This document shows, one piece after another, positions 10,159 through 20,229 of a stretch of 40,571 bases of DNA; position 1 is the first letter of the stretch, and each line of letters starts with the position of its first letter. The stretch is from Nitrosomonas sp. (GTDB taxonomy: Bacteria; Pseudomonadota; Gammaproteobacteria; Burkholderiales; Nitrosomonadaceae). The stretch is taken from positions 1 to 40,571 of the forward strand of contig SSFW01000034.1 of assembly GCA_008015595.1 (NCBI GenBank), given 5' to 3'. The notes below the pieces were generated by a model, which saw only the letters and a program-made list of their open reading frames with translations, searched no databases and was not told where the DNA came from. The translations under genes were made by a program, and so were the position numbers.

Positions 10159-11748
10159 TTATTGTGCTTTTTTTAATGATTTATCAGTATCATTAGTATT
10201 CTGCTCAAAGCGTGAGTGATAGCGATCTTTCACCTGATCTATCGCCCATGCAAAAACATATTTTCTGAAATGACTAGGTTTATCGAGGGAATTATTTGGA
10301 ACAAATCGCCAGAAATAAGGTATTTTCAATAACATGCGCTGAATAAAGTAGTATATTTTTTCTACAGTCTGCTCATAATGTTGATTAACGATTGGAGGAA
10401 CCCGCCCACGCTTAAACCATTCAAGGCGATTGTTAATTAACCAAGAGCGATAATTTTGCAAAGTAACAGCGCTTAAAAATTCCGTTGAATCAACTGCACT
10501 CGCTTTCTTAGTTATTCCAAAAGTATTGCGCGGAACTCCAGCTGACTCAGCTATTCTACGAGGGATTGGTCGGCTATAATCCCCAGGAATATCCCACGGT
10601 TTCATCTCTTCGGAGTTACTAATTTCATTAATAAAGCGAATTTGTTGAACACCCCAGAAAGTCATGGGGCAATGTATAAAAGCTTTCCAAAGACGGTACT
10701 CGGTTAATGAAAGACCTGATGAATCACCGCGAACTATATTCTCACTAAGATCTTTAGTATCTTTTGACCAGAGCTTATCACCATGGTAACCAGTCAATAA
10801 AACTTTATTAGTCAAAATATCACCAGCACTCACAATCGGTACCGCTTCTGCTGTACCATCAGCGGCCAAGAAAAATAATTCTTCTCCATTTAACTGGCGC
10901 CACGCGTCACGTTGAATTTTTATCGGATTAAGCTTTAAATAAGCTGCGATTTGATCTCCATTCTCTGAATTACCAAATCGATCTTTATCAATACACAGCG
11001 CATATTCACAACCAACCTTGCGAGAAAGTGCTGCAATCGCAGTTGAATCATAACCAGAGGATGCTGTGGAAAGTAATTGATATTTTCTTTTTCTATTTGG
11101 ATCAGACATATTTTCTACAAGTCTACTCAAATTACTTTGTAGAAATTGTTCATATTGATTAAAGTCAGAAAAAGTTCGGTCAGCAGCTTCTCTAACCGTA
11201 TATGATATTCCTAATTCACTCCAAATCACGAAGCCAAACATGGTAATTTGGATGTCACCCAATGAAGTTCTGAGCGTTTTCTTATATTCCAAAATTCCTT
11301 TTAGTATCGTTGTAAAATCTTCGTAATATTCGGGGTAAGTTGGATCGATTTTGGCTCCTGAGATTGCAAGTAAACATGCAAGAGAATTTGAAACAAAAAA
11401 TTTCTCTTCAGTTTCTAAAGATAAAATTCTATCAACTGTGTTACCAGGGGATACAAAAATAACTGAGTTTCCACGTATACGAGAACCTGTTCCAGCCATT
11501 AGATCCGTTTCATCAAAATCACCTTCCAGAAAATTACCGGGCCAAACTGCTTCGCAAAACCATTTTGGATTTATTTCTACACCATTTCCATGCCAAACAG
11601 TGATTTTATTATTTTCCTTTGAGCACTCCGAGAACCAAGCCAAAGGTGGCCAATCATTTATGCAATGATATTCAAAACATAATTCTGAATATGTTTTATT
11701 TGTAGTTTGCATACTTATATCTCCATTGTTTAATTCAGCTATTTTCAT
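10159..11748 (-). CDS. divergent asparagine synthase-like protein
   Basis: 529 aa; LLSTASSGYDSTAIAALSRKVGCEYALCIDKDRFGNSENGDQIAAYL resembles an ATP-pyrophosphatase PP-loop (SSGYDS in place of SGGLDS). N-terminus lacks the glutaminase Cys. Confidence 0.65.
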   Translation of the reverse strand: MKIAELNNGDISMQTTNKTYSELCFEYHCINDWPPLAWFSECSKENNKITVWHGNGVEINPKWFCEAVWPGNFLEGDFDETDLMAGTGSRIRGNSVIFVSPGNTVDRILSLETEEKFFVSNSLACLLAISGAKIDPTYPEYYEDFTTILKGILEYKKTLRTSLGDIQITMFGFVIWSELGISYTVREAADRTFSDFNQYEQFLQSNLSRLVENMSDPNRKRKYQLLSTASSGYDSTAIAALSRKVGCEYALCIDKDRFGNSENGDQIAAYLKLNPIKIQRDAWRQLNGEELFFLAADGTAEAVPIVSAGDILTNKVLLTGYHGDKLWSKDTKDLSENIVRGDSSGLSLTEYRLWKAFIHCPMTFWGVQQIRFINEISNSEEMKPWDIPGDYSRPIPRRIAESAGVPRNTFGITKKASAVDSTEFLSAVTLQNYRSWLINNRLEWFKRGRVPPIVNQHYEQTVEKIYYFIQRMLLKIPYFWRFVPNNSLDKPSHFRKYVFAWAIDQVKDRYHSRFEQNTNDTDKSLKKAQ

Positions 11749-11789
11749 GAGGTCATAAGCTTAGAGATAAATTAAATTTGTACCGTGCT

Positions 11790-13169
11790 TTATTTGTACC
11801 ACATCAGTTTCTGATGAAGCTTAACGACTTCACCAATAATAATAAGTGTCGGAGGCACAATATGTGCATTCATCGCAAGGGAAGGAAGTGTATCTAAAGA
11901 CCCGATTACAACGCGTTGATTATTGGTCGTAGCTTGCTGCACGATAGCTGCAGGCGTTGTAGCAGGTAGGCCATGGGCAATGAGCTGTTCACATAAGATA
12001 GGCAATCCCAGTAAACCCATATATACCACTATCGTTTGCTGAGGTCGAGCTAAAGTATCCCAATCAAGATCTAAACTATTATGCTTAAGATGTCCTGCAA
12101 CAAAAGTACAAGATTGAGCATAATCACGATGAGTCAGCGGTATACCTGCATATGAGGCCACCCCTGAAGCTGCAGTAATTCCAGGTACTACCTGAAACGG
12201 GATACGATGCTCAGATAAGGTTTCTATTTCTTCCCCGCCTCGACCAAAAATGAAAGGATCACCGCCTTTTAACCGTAGCACGCGTTTTCCGTCTTTGGCG
12301 AGACGCACTAATAACTCATTAATCGATTCTTGTGATAGCGTATGATTATTGCGCTCTTTACCCGCATAAATTCGGGTTGCATCACGTCGTGTGAGATCCA
12401 TTATACTTTTCGATACAAGACGATCATAAACAATGACATCTGCTTGCTGCATTAATTGCAAAGCCCTTAACGTTAATAAATCCGGATTCCCAGGGCCTGC
12501 GCCAACTAAGTAAACTTCACCCTGCGGTAGATCTTTTGGGTCATTCTCAATTGATTTTATGAAGTAGTGCTGAGCGGCCTGGTCTTTCCCTGAAAGAACC
12601 ATTTCGACAAATGGACTTTGCAAAAGCTTTTCCCAGAAAAATCTGCGCTGCTCTGGAAGGGTGAAATGTTGTTTTACCAAATCACGAAATTCCCCCAGAT
12701 ATTGGGCTAACTTACCATAAGCACTTGGTATTAGGGTTTCTAAACGGGTACGCAGCATTCGAACTAACACAGGTGATTTACCACTACTAGAAATTGCAAT
12801 TACCACTGGAGAGCGATCAATAATTGCTGGCATGATGAAAGAACACAAGCTCAGATTATCGACGACATTAACGGGGATATTTGCTTTGATGGCTTCTTCC
12901 CAGACTTGCTGATTTACTTGATGATTATTAGTAGCAGAAATGACTAAGGTGTAATTCGTGAGATATTTAGGGTGAAAAATATCTCGAATGTAGCTGATTT
13001 GAGATTGAGACGAAAGTGCTTCTAATGTTTCGCCTAATGTGGGAGAAATAACTGTGACAAGAGCATTTGCCTTAAGCAATAGCTCTACTTTTCTAGCAGT
13101 TATTTCTCCGCCCCCAACTACCAAACATTTTCGATCTCGGATATTAAGAAAGATAGGAAAAAAATCCAT
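11790..13169 (-). CDS. cysG: siroheme synthase (uroporphyrinogen-III C-methyltransferase / precorrin-2 dehydrogenase / sirohydrochlorin ferrochelatase)
   Basis: MDFFPIFLNIRDRKCLVVGGGEITARKVELL (CysG N-terminus) and VYLVGAGPGNPDLLTLRALQLMQQADVIVYDRLVS (SUMT). ORF track opens at 13184; the ATG at 13169 fits the family N-terminus better. Confidence 0.95.
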   Translation of the reverse strand: MDFFPIFLNIRDRKCLVVGGGEITARKVELLLKANALVTVISPTLGETLEALSSQSQISYIRDIFHPKYLTNYTLVISATNNHQVNQQVWEEAIKANIPVNVVDNLSLCSFIMPAIIDRSPVVIAISSSGKSPVLVRMLRTRLETLIPSAYGKLAQYLGEFRDLVKQHFTLPEQRRFFWEKLLQSPFVEMVLSGKDQAAQHYFIKSIENDPKDLPQGEVYLVGAGPGNPDLLTLRALQLMQQADVIVYDRLVSKSIMDLTRRDATRIYAGKERNNHTLSQESINELLVRLAKDGKRVLRLKGGDPFIFGRGGEEIETLSEHRIPFQVVPGITAASGVASYAGIPLTHRDYAQSCTFVAGHLKHNSLDLDWDTLARPQQTIVVYMGLLGLPILCEQLIAHGLPATTPAAIVQQATTNNQRVVIGSLDTLPSLAMNAHIVPPTLIIIGEVVKLHQKLMWYK

Positions 13170-13293
13170 ATGATCACCGAGCAAGATGATTTGGCAAGTT
13201 AAGTCTTTTGTTGATTAAAATTCTCTAGAGCCTAAAGCTTATCAGTAATCAATTTAAAAAGTGATTGTTCAAAATCGTTCAGAAATGTCAAAT

Positions 13294-14310
13294 TTACATC
13301 TGCTTTTCTAATTTAAGTAATTCTTCGATTCTGAGATCAATTTTACTTTCTCCACCGAATACGGTGCCAATTTTTCTTTTTTCCAAATGATCTAAGTTAA
13401 GCTGATAAACCTCAGATGGTAATGGAAAAAATTTTACTTCCTTTACCAAAGCAGGCGCATTATTCATATAGAAATTGATAAATTCTCTGACTTCCGGTTT
13501 ATCTAATGCTTTTGCGTTGACATAAATAAAAATAGGTCGAGATAACGGTTGATAACTGCCATTCTCAACAGCTTCAGCTGAAGGAGTTACCCCCCCTTTG
13601 CCATTATCAACAGCAGCAGCACTTACCTTTTTTTGATTCTCAATATAGTAAGCAAATCCAAAAAAACCTAAACTAAACTTGTCACTAGCGATGCCTTGAA
13701 CAAGTACGTTATCATCTTCAGAAGCAGTAAAATCACCTCGACTGGATTTGGCTTTGCCTACGATTGCTTCTGTAAAGTAATCAAATGTCCCAGAATCAGC
13801 GCCTGCGCCATATAATTTAATTTTTTCATCTGGCCAAGCTGGATTAATTTGATTCCATTTAGTGATTTTTCCTTGCGCAGAAGGCTCCCACATCGCTTTT
13901 AACTCAGCAACTGTAATGGTTTTACTCCATGTGTTCTTAGGATTTATGGCGATTGTCAATGCATCGAACGCAACGGGTAATTCAATATATTCGACACCAG
14001 CCGCTTTGCAGGTTTCCATTTCTGCTTTTTGAATAGGTCTTGACGCATTAGCAATATCAATTTCAGCACGGCAAAACTTTTTAAATCCTCCACCTGTCCC
14101 AGATATTCCAACAGTTACTCTGATTTCACCTTTTTTCATTGCTTGAAAATCTTCGGCAACTGCTTCAGTAATGGGATATACTGTACTAGACCCATCAATC
14201 ATCACAATCGCTCTCGCGCTAAGCTGGCTACTTAAAATAAGTAATAGCCCCCCACCAATAACGCTAATAAAACTTCTTTTATTCAGCATGTTCAAAATAA
14301 ATCTCTCCAT
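13294..14310 (-). CDS. pstS: phosphate-binding periplasmic protein, PstS family
   Basis: 338 aa; signal peptide then [20 protein letters not shown]...[27 protein letters not shown]...[14 protein letters not shown]. Confidence 0.92.
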   Translation of the reverse strand: MERFILNMLNKRSFISVIGGGLLLILSSQLSARAIVMIDGSSTVYPITEAVAEDFQAMKKGEIRVTVGISGTGGGFKKFCRAEIDIANASRPIQKAEMETCKAAGVEYIELPVAFDALTIAINPKNTWSKTITVAELKAMWEPSAQGKITKWNQINPAWPDEKIKLYGAGADSGTFDYFTEAIVGKAKSSRGDFTASEDDNVLVQGIASDKFSLGFFGFAYYIENQKKVSAAAVDNGKGGVTPSAEAVENGSYQPLSRPIFIYVNAKALDKPEVREFINFYMNNAPALVKEVKFFPLPSEVYQLNLDHLEKRKIGTVFGGESKIDLRIEELLKLEKQM

Positions 14311-14393
14311 ATTAAAGCAAGTTGATCAAATTGATCAGAATCACCATTTACCTTTTCCTTAAACTTTAAGAAAAGATAATATTAATTAATAAT

Positions 14394-14411
14394 TATTACA
14401 GAATTGTTACA
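14394..14411 (-). promoter_or_regulatory. putative Pho box upstream of pstS
   Basis: Minus strand reads TGTAACA-ATTC-TGTAATA: two near-identical 7-mers at 11-bp period, about 84 bp upstream of the pstS ATG. Matches Pho-box architecture; the sequence departs from the enterobacterial CTGTCAT consensus. Confidence 0.4.
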
Positions 14412-14455
14412 TGTAATAATTTTTGATTCGCTTTCAATTTAATAATGACCATCAA

Positions 14456-15835
14456 TTACGATTGTTTTGATTCTTGTTGTTGAGCAATTTCTTGTACAGA
14501 ATTAGCGATTTTCTCAGCCCAACTATTAACTTTCTGCTGATTACTGCCCTCTACCATGACTCGAATTAATGGCTCAGTTCCTGACGCCCGAAGTAACACT
14601 CGGCCCTCACTGTTTAAATCATTTTCAGCTTGTTGAACGATAGCCTGAATAGACGGATTGCTGAGATAATTCAATCCTTTTGCTACCCGAACATTAATAA
14701 GGCGTTGTGGAAATAGTTTAATATCACCAGTAGCTTCTCTTAAGTTCAATTTTGAATCACGGAGTGCGTACAGAACTTGGAGTGCAGAAATAATACCATC
14801 GCCGGTGGTATGTTTGTCTAAACAAACGATATGGCCAGAGCTCTCCCCACCGAGTTGCCATCCGTTTTTATTGAGCAGTTCAAGAACATATCGATCACCA
14901 ACATTAGATCGCTCAAAAGGAATATTCAATAGCATCATCGCTTTTTCTATAGCGAGATTAGTCATTGAAGTTCCTACTACTCCCCCTCTTAGCATACCTT
15001 TACTGTAGCGATGCTTAGCAATGATATAAATTAAAAGATCACCATCATAGATAACACCATCATTATCAACCATGATTACCCGATCGCCATCTCCATCTAA
15101 GGCTATGCCCAAATCAGCTGCATATTCTTTGACGGCAGATTGCAAAGTAGCACAGTGAGTAGCGCCGCATTGGTGATTTATATTGAATCCGTCAGGGTTT
15201 GCACAGATAGTCACTACATCTGCTCCTAGTTCATGGAGTACATGCCCTGCGATATGATAAGTTGCTCCCTTTGCACAATCGATGACAATCCTCAATCCTC
15301 TCAAATCTAAATGATAAGGGAAAGCGCTTTTACAGAACTCAATATATCTTCCAGTCGCATCTTTTAAGCGTTGCACTTTACCAAGCTTTACTGAAGGCAT
15401 CGTCCGAATCGGTGCTTCAAGTCCCATCTCAATTTTTAATTCCATTTCATCCGGTAATTTTGTACCTTCAGATGAGAAAAATTTGACACCATTATCATCA
15501 AATGGATTATGGGAAGCAGAAATTACGATCCCTGCTTGTAGCCGTAATGCTCTTATTAAATAGGCAATCGCTGGTGTTGGTAAAGGGCCTGATAAGAGTA
15601 CATCCACACCTGCTGCAGAAAATCCAGCTTCTAAAGCTGATTCTAATAAATAGCCAGATACACGCGTATCTTTTCCAATTAATACAACAGGCTTTTCTCC
15701 CTTTTTTAGGTGCCAATCGGATTCTAACAATACCTTACCAGCTGAATAACCTAAGTGGAGAATAATTTCAGGTGTAATTGGAAATTCGCCAACACGTCCT
15801 CGTATTCCATCTGTTCCAAAATATTTTTTCTTCAT
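14456..15835 (-). CDS. glmM: phosphoglucosamine mutase
   Basis: 459 aa; KKYFGTDGIRGRVGEFPITPE, GIVISASHNPFDDNGVKFF, LDGDGDRVIMVD, GGESSGH, RASGTEPLIRVMVEG. Confidence 0.96.
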   Translation of the reverse strand: MKKKYFGTDGIRGRVGEFPITPEIILHLGYSAGKVLLESDWHLKKGEKPVVLIGKDTRVSGYLLESALEAGFSAAGVDVLLSGPLPTPAIAYLIRALRLQAGIVISASHNPFDDNGVKFFSSEGTKLPDEMELKIEMGLEAPIRTMPSVKLGKVQRLKDATGRYIEFCKSAFPYHLDLRGLRIVIDCAKGATYHIAGHVLHELGADVVTICANPDGFNINHQCGATHCATLQSAVKEYAADLGIALDGDGDRVIMVDNDGVIYDGDLLIYIIAKHRYSKGMLRGGVVGTSMTNLAIEKAMMLLNIPFERSNVGDRYVLELLNKNGWQLGGESSGHIVCLDKHTTGDGIISALQVLYALRDSKLNLREATGDIKLFPQRLINVRVAKGLNYLSNPSIQAIVQQAENDLNSEGRVLLRASGTEPLIRVMVEGSNQQKVNSWAEKIANSVQEIAQQQESKQS

Positions 15836-15893
15836 TAGTCAGATATTCTGAATGAGAAATTAGTAATTTATTAATGGACTATCTTATTTTAAA

Positions 15894-16718
15894 TCATCGA
15901 TTTAATGCATTAAAAACTAAAATTGCTTCTTTTGTTGCTTTGACATCATGTACGCGCAAAATTTTAGCCCCCTTTTCCGCAGCTAATACGGCCGCAGCAA
16001 TACTGGCATAAGTGCGGTGATTGACGTCATTTCCAGTAATTGTTCCTAGCATCGATTTACGCGATACTCCTACCATAACCGGGATATTAAGAGTAGTAAA
16101 TTGATCAAGTGATCGAAATAATTCTAAATTATGTTGCAAAGTTTTACCAAAGCCAAAACCAGGATCGATTACTAGTTGATCATTTGAGATGCCCCAATCT
16201 TGAGCGATTTGAATTCGCTGCTGCAAAAACTCCCTAACCTCAGAAACTACATCAGCGTAAAGTGGATTATCTTGCATCGTTTTAGGTACCCCTTGCATAT
16301 GCATCAAGCATACCATAACTCCACTCTCAGCGATAATTTTTAATGCACCTTCCGTTCTAAGTGCGTTAATATCATTAATCATTGAAACACCTGCTTGAAC
16401 AGCAGCTTGCATTACTTCTGGTTTGGTCGTATCAACCGAAATAGGAATAGCTGCGGATTTTAAAGCTTCGATAACAGGAATAACACGGTTGAGTTCCTCA
16501 TCAAGACTGACGTAAGCGCTACCAGGTCGAGAAGATTCACCCCCAATATCAAGCAAGTCTGCACCATCCGCTATCAATTTAATAGCATGCTCAATCGCTT
16601 TCTCTGATGCAGCATATCGTCCCTGATCGGAAAATGAATCGGGCGTTACATTTATGATACCCATAATCAATGGCGTATCTTTCTTTAAATTTTCTTTTAG
16701 ATTAATGTGATTATTCAA
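15894..16718 (-). CDS. folP: dihydropteroate synthase
   Basis: 274 aa; PLIMGIINVTPDSFSDQGRY, DIGGESSRPG, VIDPGFGFGKTLQHN. Confidence 0.96.
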   Translation of the reverse strand: MNNHINLKENLKKDTPLIMGIINVTPDSFSDQGRYAASEKAIEHAIKLIADGADLLDIGGESSRPGSAYVSLDEELNRVIPVIEALKSAAIPISVDTTKPEVMQAAVQAGVSMINDINALRTEGALKIIAESGVMVCLMHMQGVPKTMQDNPLYADVVSEVREFLQQRIQIAQDWGISNDQLVIDPGFGFGKTLQHNLELFRSLDQFTTLNIPVMVGVSRKSMLGTITGNDVNHRTYASIAAAVLAAEKGAKILRVHDVKATKEAILVFNALNR

Positions 16719-16780
16719 AGGAAAAAAATGAATCTAGAAATAGCCCTATACCTGCAAGCTTAGATACAAAAAAAGAACAG

Positions 16781-16817
16781 AAAAAAACCGTAGATATATC
16801 AAAGTATATCTACGGTT
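16781..16817 (-). terminator. Rho-independent terminator downstream of ftsH (before folP)
   Basis: Perfect 13-bp inverted repeat aaccgtagatata (16786-16798) / tatatctacggtt (16805-16817), 6-nt loop. On the minus strand it is followed directly by a T-tract (A-run 16781-16787 on +). Lies between the ftsH stop (16849) and folP start (16718). Confidence 0.85.
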
Positions 16818-16848
16818 GATTTAAAGGAGAATTTGGACGATAAGAAGC

Positions 16849-18750
16849 TTATACTTCTTGTGCAGATCCCTCATTTGCAGCTGTTGAAGATACGGTTTTA
16901 TTGTCTTCTTTGGGCGCCGCAGATGATTTATATTGTGGTGGTTGAGGTGGACGTGGTGGCCTATTCTCCATAATATCTTTAATCTGCTCGCTATCAATAG
17001 TTTCCCACTCAAGCAATGCTTTAGTCATCGCTTCAATTTTATCTCTATTCTCTTCGATGAGTTTTCGTGCAAGTGCATATTGTTCATCAATAATACGGCG
17101 AATCTCTGCGTCTACCTTTTGCATTGTAGCTTCGCTGACATTTTTGTGTGTAGTTACTGAACGACCCAGAAACACTTCACCCTCATTTTCTCCATAAACC
17201 ATCGGACCCAACACATCAGACATACCCCATTGCGTAACCATTCTTCGCGTAGTTTCTGTGGCACGTTCAAAATCATTTGAAGCACCTGTTGTCATCTGAT
17301 TCATAAATATTTCTTCTGCAATGCGTCCACCAAACATTACAGAAATTGTTTGTAAAATTTGATCGCGATCCATACTGAAACGATCCTCAGTCGGCAATTG
17401 CATCGTAACGCCTAATGCTCTCCCACGAGGAATAATCGAAACTTTATGAACTGGATCAGTTTTGGGTAACAAATAAGCAACGACTGCATGACCTGATTCA
17501 TGATAAGCAGTGTTTCTTCTTTCATTTTCTGGCATAACAACTGAACGTCGCTCAGCTCCCATTAGAATTTTATCTTTTGCTCGTTCAAAATCATCCATAT
17601 CAACTAGGCGCTTATTAGAACGTGCAGCAAACAGTGCTGCTTCATTAACTAAATTTGCCAAATCCGCACCAGACATTCCAGGGGTTCCTCGCGCTAAAAC
17701 ATCAGCATGGACATCTGGTGAAATAGGAACTTTGCGCATATGAACTTGTAAAATTTGCTCCCTTCCTCGGATATCGGGAAGTGGCACAGTCACTTGACGG
17801 TCAAAACGTCCTGGACGTAACAGCGCTGGATCAAGTACATCAGGACGATTAGTTGCAGCAATAACAATCACCCCCATATTCCCTTCAAAACCATCCATTT
17901 CAACAAGGAGTTGATTAAGTGTTTGTTCACGCTCATCATTACCACCACCAAGACCTGCTCCACGCTGACGACCTACCGCATCAATCTCATCAATGAAAAT
18001 AATACATGGGGCATGTTTTTTCGCTTGTTCGAACATATCTCTTACTCGAGATGCGCCCACACCAACAAACATTTCCACAAAATCAGAGCCAGAAATACTA
18101 AAAAAAGGAACCTTAGCTTCTCCGGCAATCGCTCTAGCCAATAATGTTTTACCTGTACCTGGGTTGCCAACCATCAATACCCCTCTGGGTATACGACCAC
18201 CCAATTTTTGGAATTTGGTAGGATCTCTCAGAAACTCGACTAACTCAGCTACTTCCTCTTTTGCTTCCTCGCAACCTGCCACATCAGCAAATGTCACATG
18301 ATTGCTATTTTTATCCAACATCCTTGCTTTGCTTTTACCAAAAGAGAAAGCACCGCCACTACGACCGCCTCCTTGCATTTGCCGCATAAAGAAAATCCAA
18401 ACAGCAATTAATAACAGCATTGGAAACCATGATACAAAAATGCTCATCAGTATCGAAGGTTCTTCTTCAGGTTTAGCTTCAACGATAACGCCCGCTCTAA
18501 GTAAATCGCTGACTAACCAGGGATCTGATGGTGCAAATGTTATAAATTGACGCCCATCTGATTTAGTACCTTTTAATGTGCGCCCATCAATAGTTACCTT
18601 CGCGATCCTGCCTTGATTCATTTCATTGATGAATTGTGAGTACTCTATCGGTGATTGCGCTGACTGTCTTACAGTAAACTGATTGAATACTGTCATAAGA
18701 ACTATAGCAATCACTAGCCAAATAGCCATATTTTTTATTAAATTATTCAT
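16849..18750 (-). CDS. ftsH: ATP-dependent zinc metalloprotease FtsH
   Basis: 633 aa; [54 protein letters not shown] (HExxH). Confidence 0.98.
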   Translation of the reverse strand: MNNLIKNMAIWLVIAIVLMTVFNQFTVRQSAQSPIEYSQFINEMNQGRIAKVTIDGRTLKGTKSDGRQFITFAPSDPWLVSDLLRAGVIVEAKPEEEPSILMSIFVSWFPMLLLIAVWIFFMRQMQGGGRSGGAFSFGKSKARMLDKNSNHVTFADVAGCEEAKEEVAELVEFLRDPTKFQKLGGRIPRGVLMVGNPGTGKTLLARAIAGEAKVPFFSISGSDFVEMFVGVGASRVRDMFEQAKKHAPCIIFIDEIDAVGRQRGAGLGGGNDEREQTLNQLLVEMDGFEGNMGVIVIAATNRPDVLDPALLRPGRFDRQVTVPLPDIRGREQILQVHMRKVPISPDVHADVLARGTPGMSGADLANLVNEAALFAARSNKRLVDMDDFERAKDKILMGAERRSVVMPENERRNTAYHESGHAVVAYLLPKTDPVHKVSIIPRGRALGVTMQLPTEDRFSMDRDQILQTISVMFGGRIAEEIFMNQMTTGASNDFERATETTRRMVTQWGMSDVLGPMVYGENEGEVFLGRSVTTHKNVSEATMQKVDAEIRRIIDEQYALARKLIEENRDKIEAMTKALLEWETIDSEQIKDIMENRPPRPPQPPQYKSSAAPKEDNKTVSSTAANEGSAQEV

Positions 18751-18894
18751 AGTAGATCCTAAATTTATACATTAAAGTACTAGAATGTTTATTCCTATTA
18801 TTCGTATTAATAATAAATTCGTTTAGTATTCTTTTGCTAGAGTAATCACGATTTATTAACAAATTTAAATTATTTCTGTGAGATAAATAGCAGT

Positions 18895-19518
18895 CTAACA
18901 GATAATTTTACCTAATCCTAACAAATACAACTCCTTACTTTTGGAACGTGAAGCTTTTGGTTTTCGTATCATAACTTTATTAAAATGAAACCTCATATCT
19001 CGGATGTATTGATCAACATAACTTCCTTGAAAAATTTTGACAAGAAAACTCCCTCCTGGTTTCAATTTATTATTAGCAAATGCTAATGCCAATTCAGCAA
19101 GATTGATACTACGTGCTTGATCACTCATTCCAATTCCTGCGAGATTGGGTGACATATCTGAAAGGATAAGATCTGCCAGCTCTCCTGCCAATTGATTCTC
19201 AATCATCTCGCAAACTTTTTCTTCACTAAAATCACCTTGAATAAACGCTACCCCATCTAGTGGAAGCATATTTAATAAATCAAGTGCAATAATCTTACCG
19301 GATTTACCGATTCTTTCACGGCAGACTTGAGACCAACTGCCAGGGGCTGCCCCCAAATCAACAACGATCATTCCCGGACTAAAAAGCTGATCGCGCTCAG
19401 CAATTTCAATGAGTTTATAAGCAGCCCGCGATCGATAACCCGCTTTCTGCGCTTGTTTAACATAAAAATCATTAACGTGCTCATGAATCCACGCTCGATT
19501 AACTTTATTTGATTTCAT
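18895..19518 (-). CDS. rlmE: 23S rRNA (uridine-2'-O-)-methyltransferase RlmE/FtsJ
   Basis: 207 aa; YRSRAAYKLIEI, VVDLGAAPGSWSQV, LILSDMSPNLAGIG, GGSFLVKIFQG. Confidence 0.95.
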   Translation of the reverse strand: MKSNKVNRAWIHEHVNDFYVKQAQKAGYRSRAAYKLIEIAERDQLFSPGMIVVDLGAAPGSWSQVCRERIGKSGKIIALDLLNMLPLDGVAFIQGDFSEEKVCEMIENQLAGELADLILSDMSPNLAGIGMSDQARSINLAELALAFANNKLKPGGSFLVKIFQGSYVDQYIRDMRFHFNKVMIRKPKASRSKSKELYLLGLGKIIC

Positions 19519-19629
19519 AGAAGAGCTAAATAATTGCCAATGATAATCACCCTATTAATAAATCATTATGATCATCAAAACGACATCTTTTAATTGATTA
19601 TTTTTTAAAGCAAATAAAAGGTAAGTATT

Positions 19630-20193
19630 TCAAGGCTTACAATTGAACTCAGGGAAGTATATTTGTTTTAGGAGAATAAAATAATTATCAATGTTATTAA
19701 CGAGTTCTTGAAGATAGTAGATATACTGAATATTCAATATTTCGTATTCCCGAACGCCTGCAGGGGCAACGACTTCAACGATATCTCCAGCATATTTTCC
19801 AATCAACGCACGAGCGATTGGTGAGCTAATAGAAATTTTTTTCTCTTTGAGATTCGCCTCATCATCTCCAACAATTTGATAGATTACGGTTACATTTCCC
19901 CCAAAATCTTTCAATTCGACTGTTGCACCAAAAACACATGCACCATCCGCATCAATCAATGCCGGATTAATGATTTGTGCATTCGCGAGTTTACTTTCGA
20001 GTTCAGCAATTCTACCTTCAATAAAGCCTTGTCGTTCTTTTGCAGCATCATATTCAGCATTTTCTGAAAGATCTCCATGAGATCGAGCTTCAGCAATCGC
20101 TGCAATAACTGCAGGACGCTGTACTGTTTTCATTTCGTGAAGTTCAGCACGTAATTTTTCAGCACCCGCAACGGTCAAAGGGATTGGACTCAT
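19630..20193 (-). CDS. greA: transcription elongation factor GreA with a 29-aa C-terminal read-through extension
   Basis: 187 aa; residues 1-158 ([18 protein letters not shown]...[23 protein letters not shown]...[13 protein letters not shown]) match full-length GreA. The frame continues [29 protein letters not shown] to the stop. Confidence 0.95.
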   Translation of the reverse strand: MSPIPLTVAGAEKLRAELHEMKTVQRPAVIAAIAEARSHGDLSENAEYDAAKERQGFIEGRIAELESKLANAQIINPALIDADGACVFGATVELKDFGGNVTVIYQIVGDDEANLKEKKISISSPIARALIGKYAGDIVEVVAPAGVREYEILNIQYIYYLQELVNNIDNYFILLKQIYFPEFNCKP

Positions 20194-20229
20194 TATGAAT
20201 TTTATCCTTGTCGGTAATAAGAAATCGAA

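Noticed and set aside
11351-11668. Antisense ORF of 105 aa in the divergent asparagine-synthase-like gene
   Set aside because: Likely spurious; opposite a long CDS with better support.
10159-11748. Calling the second asparagine-synthase-like gene a pseudogene
   Set aside because: Long uninterrupted frame; motif divergence may reflect altered chemistry rather than decay.
17993-18550. Plus-strand ORFs opposite ftsH (102 aa, 82 aa)
   Set aside because: Mirror frames of the highly conserved ftsH coding sequence; no independent evidence.
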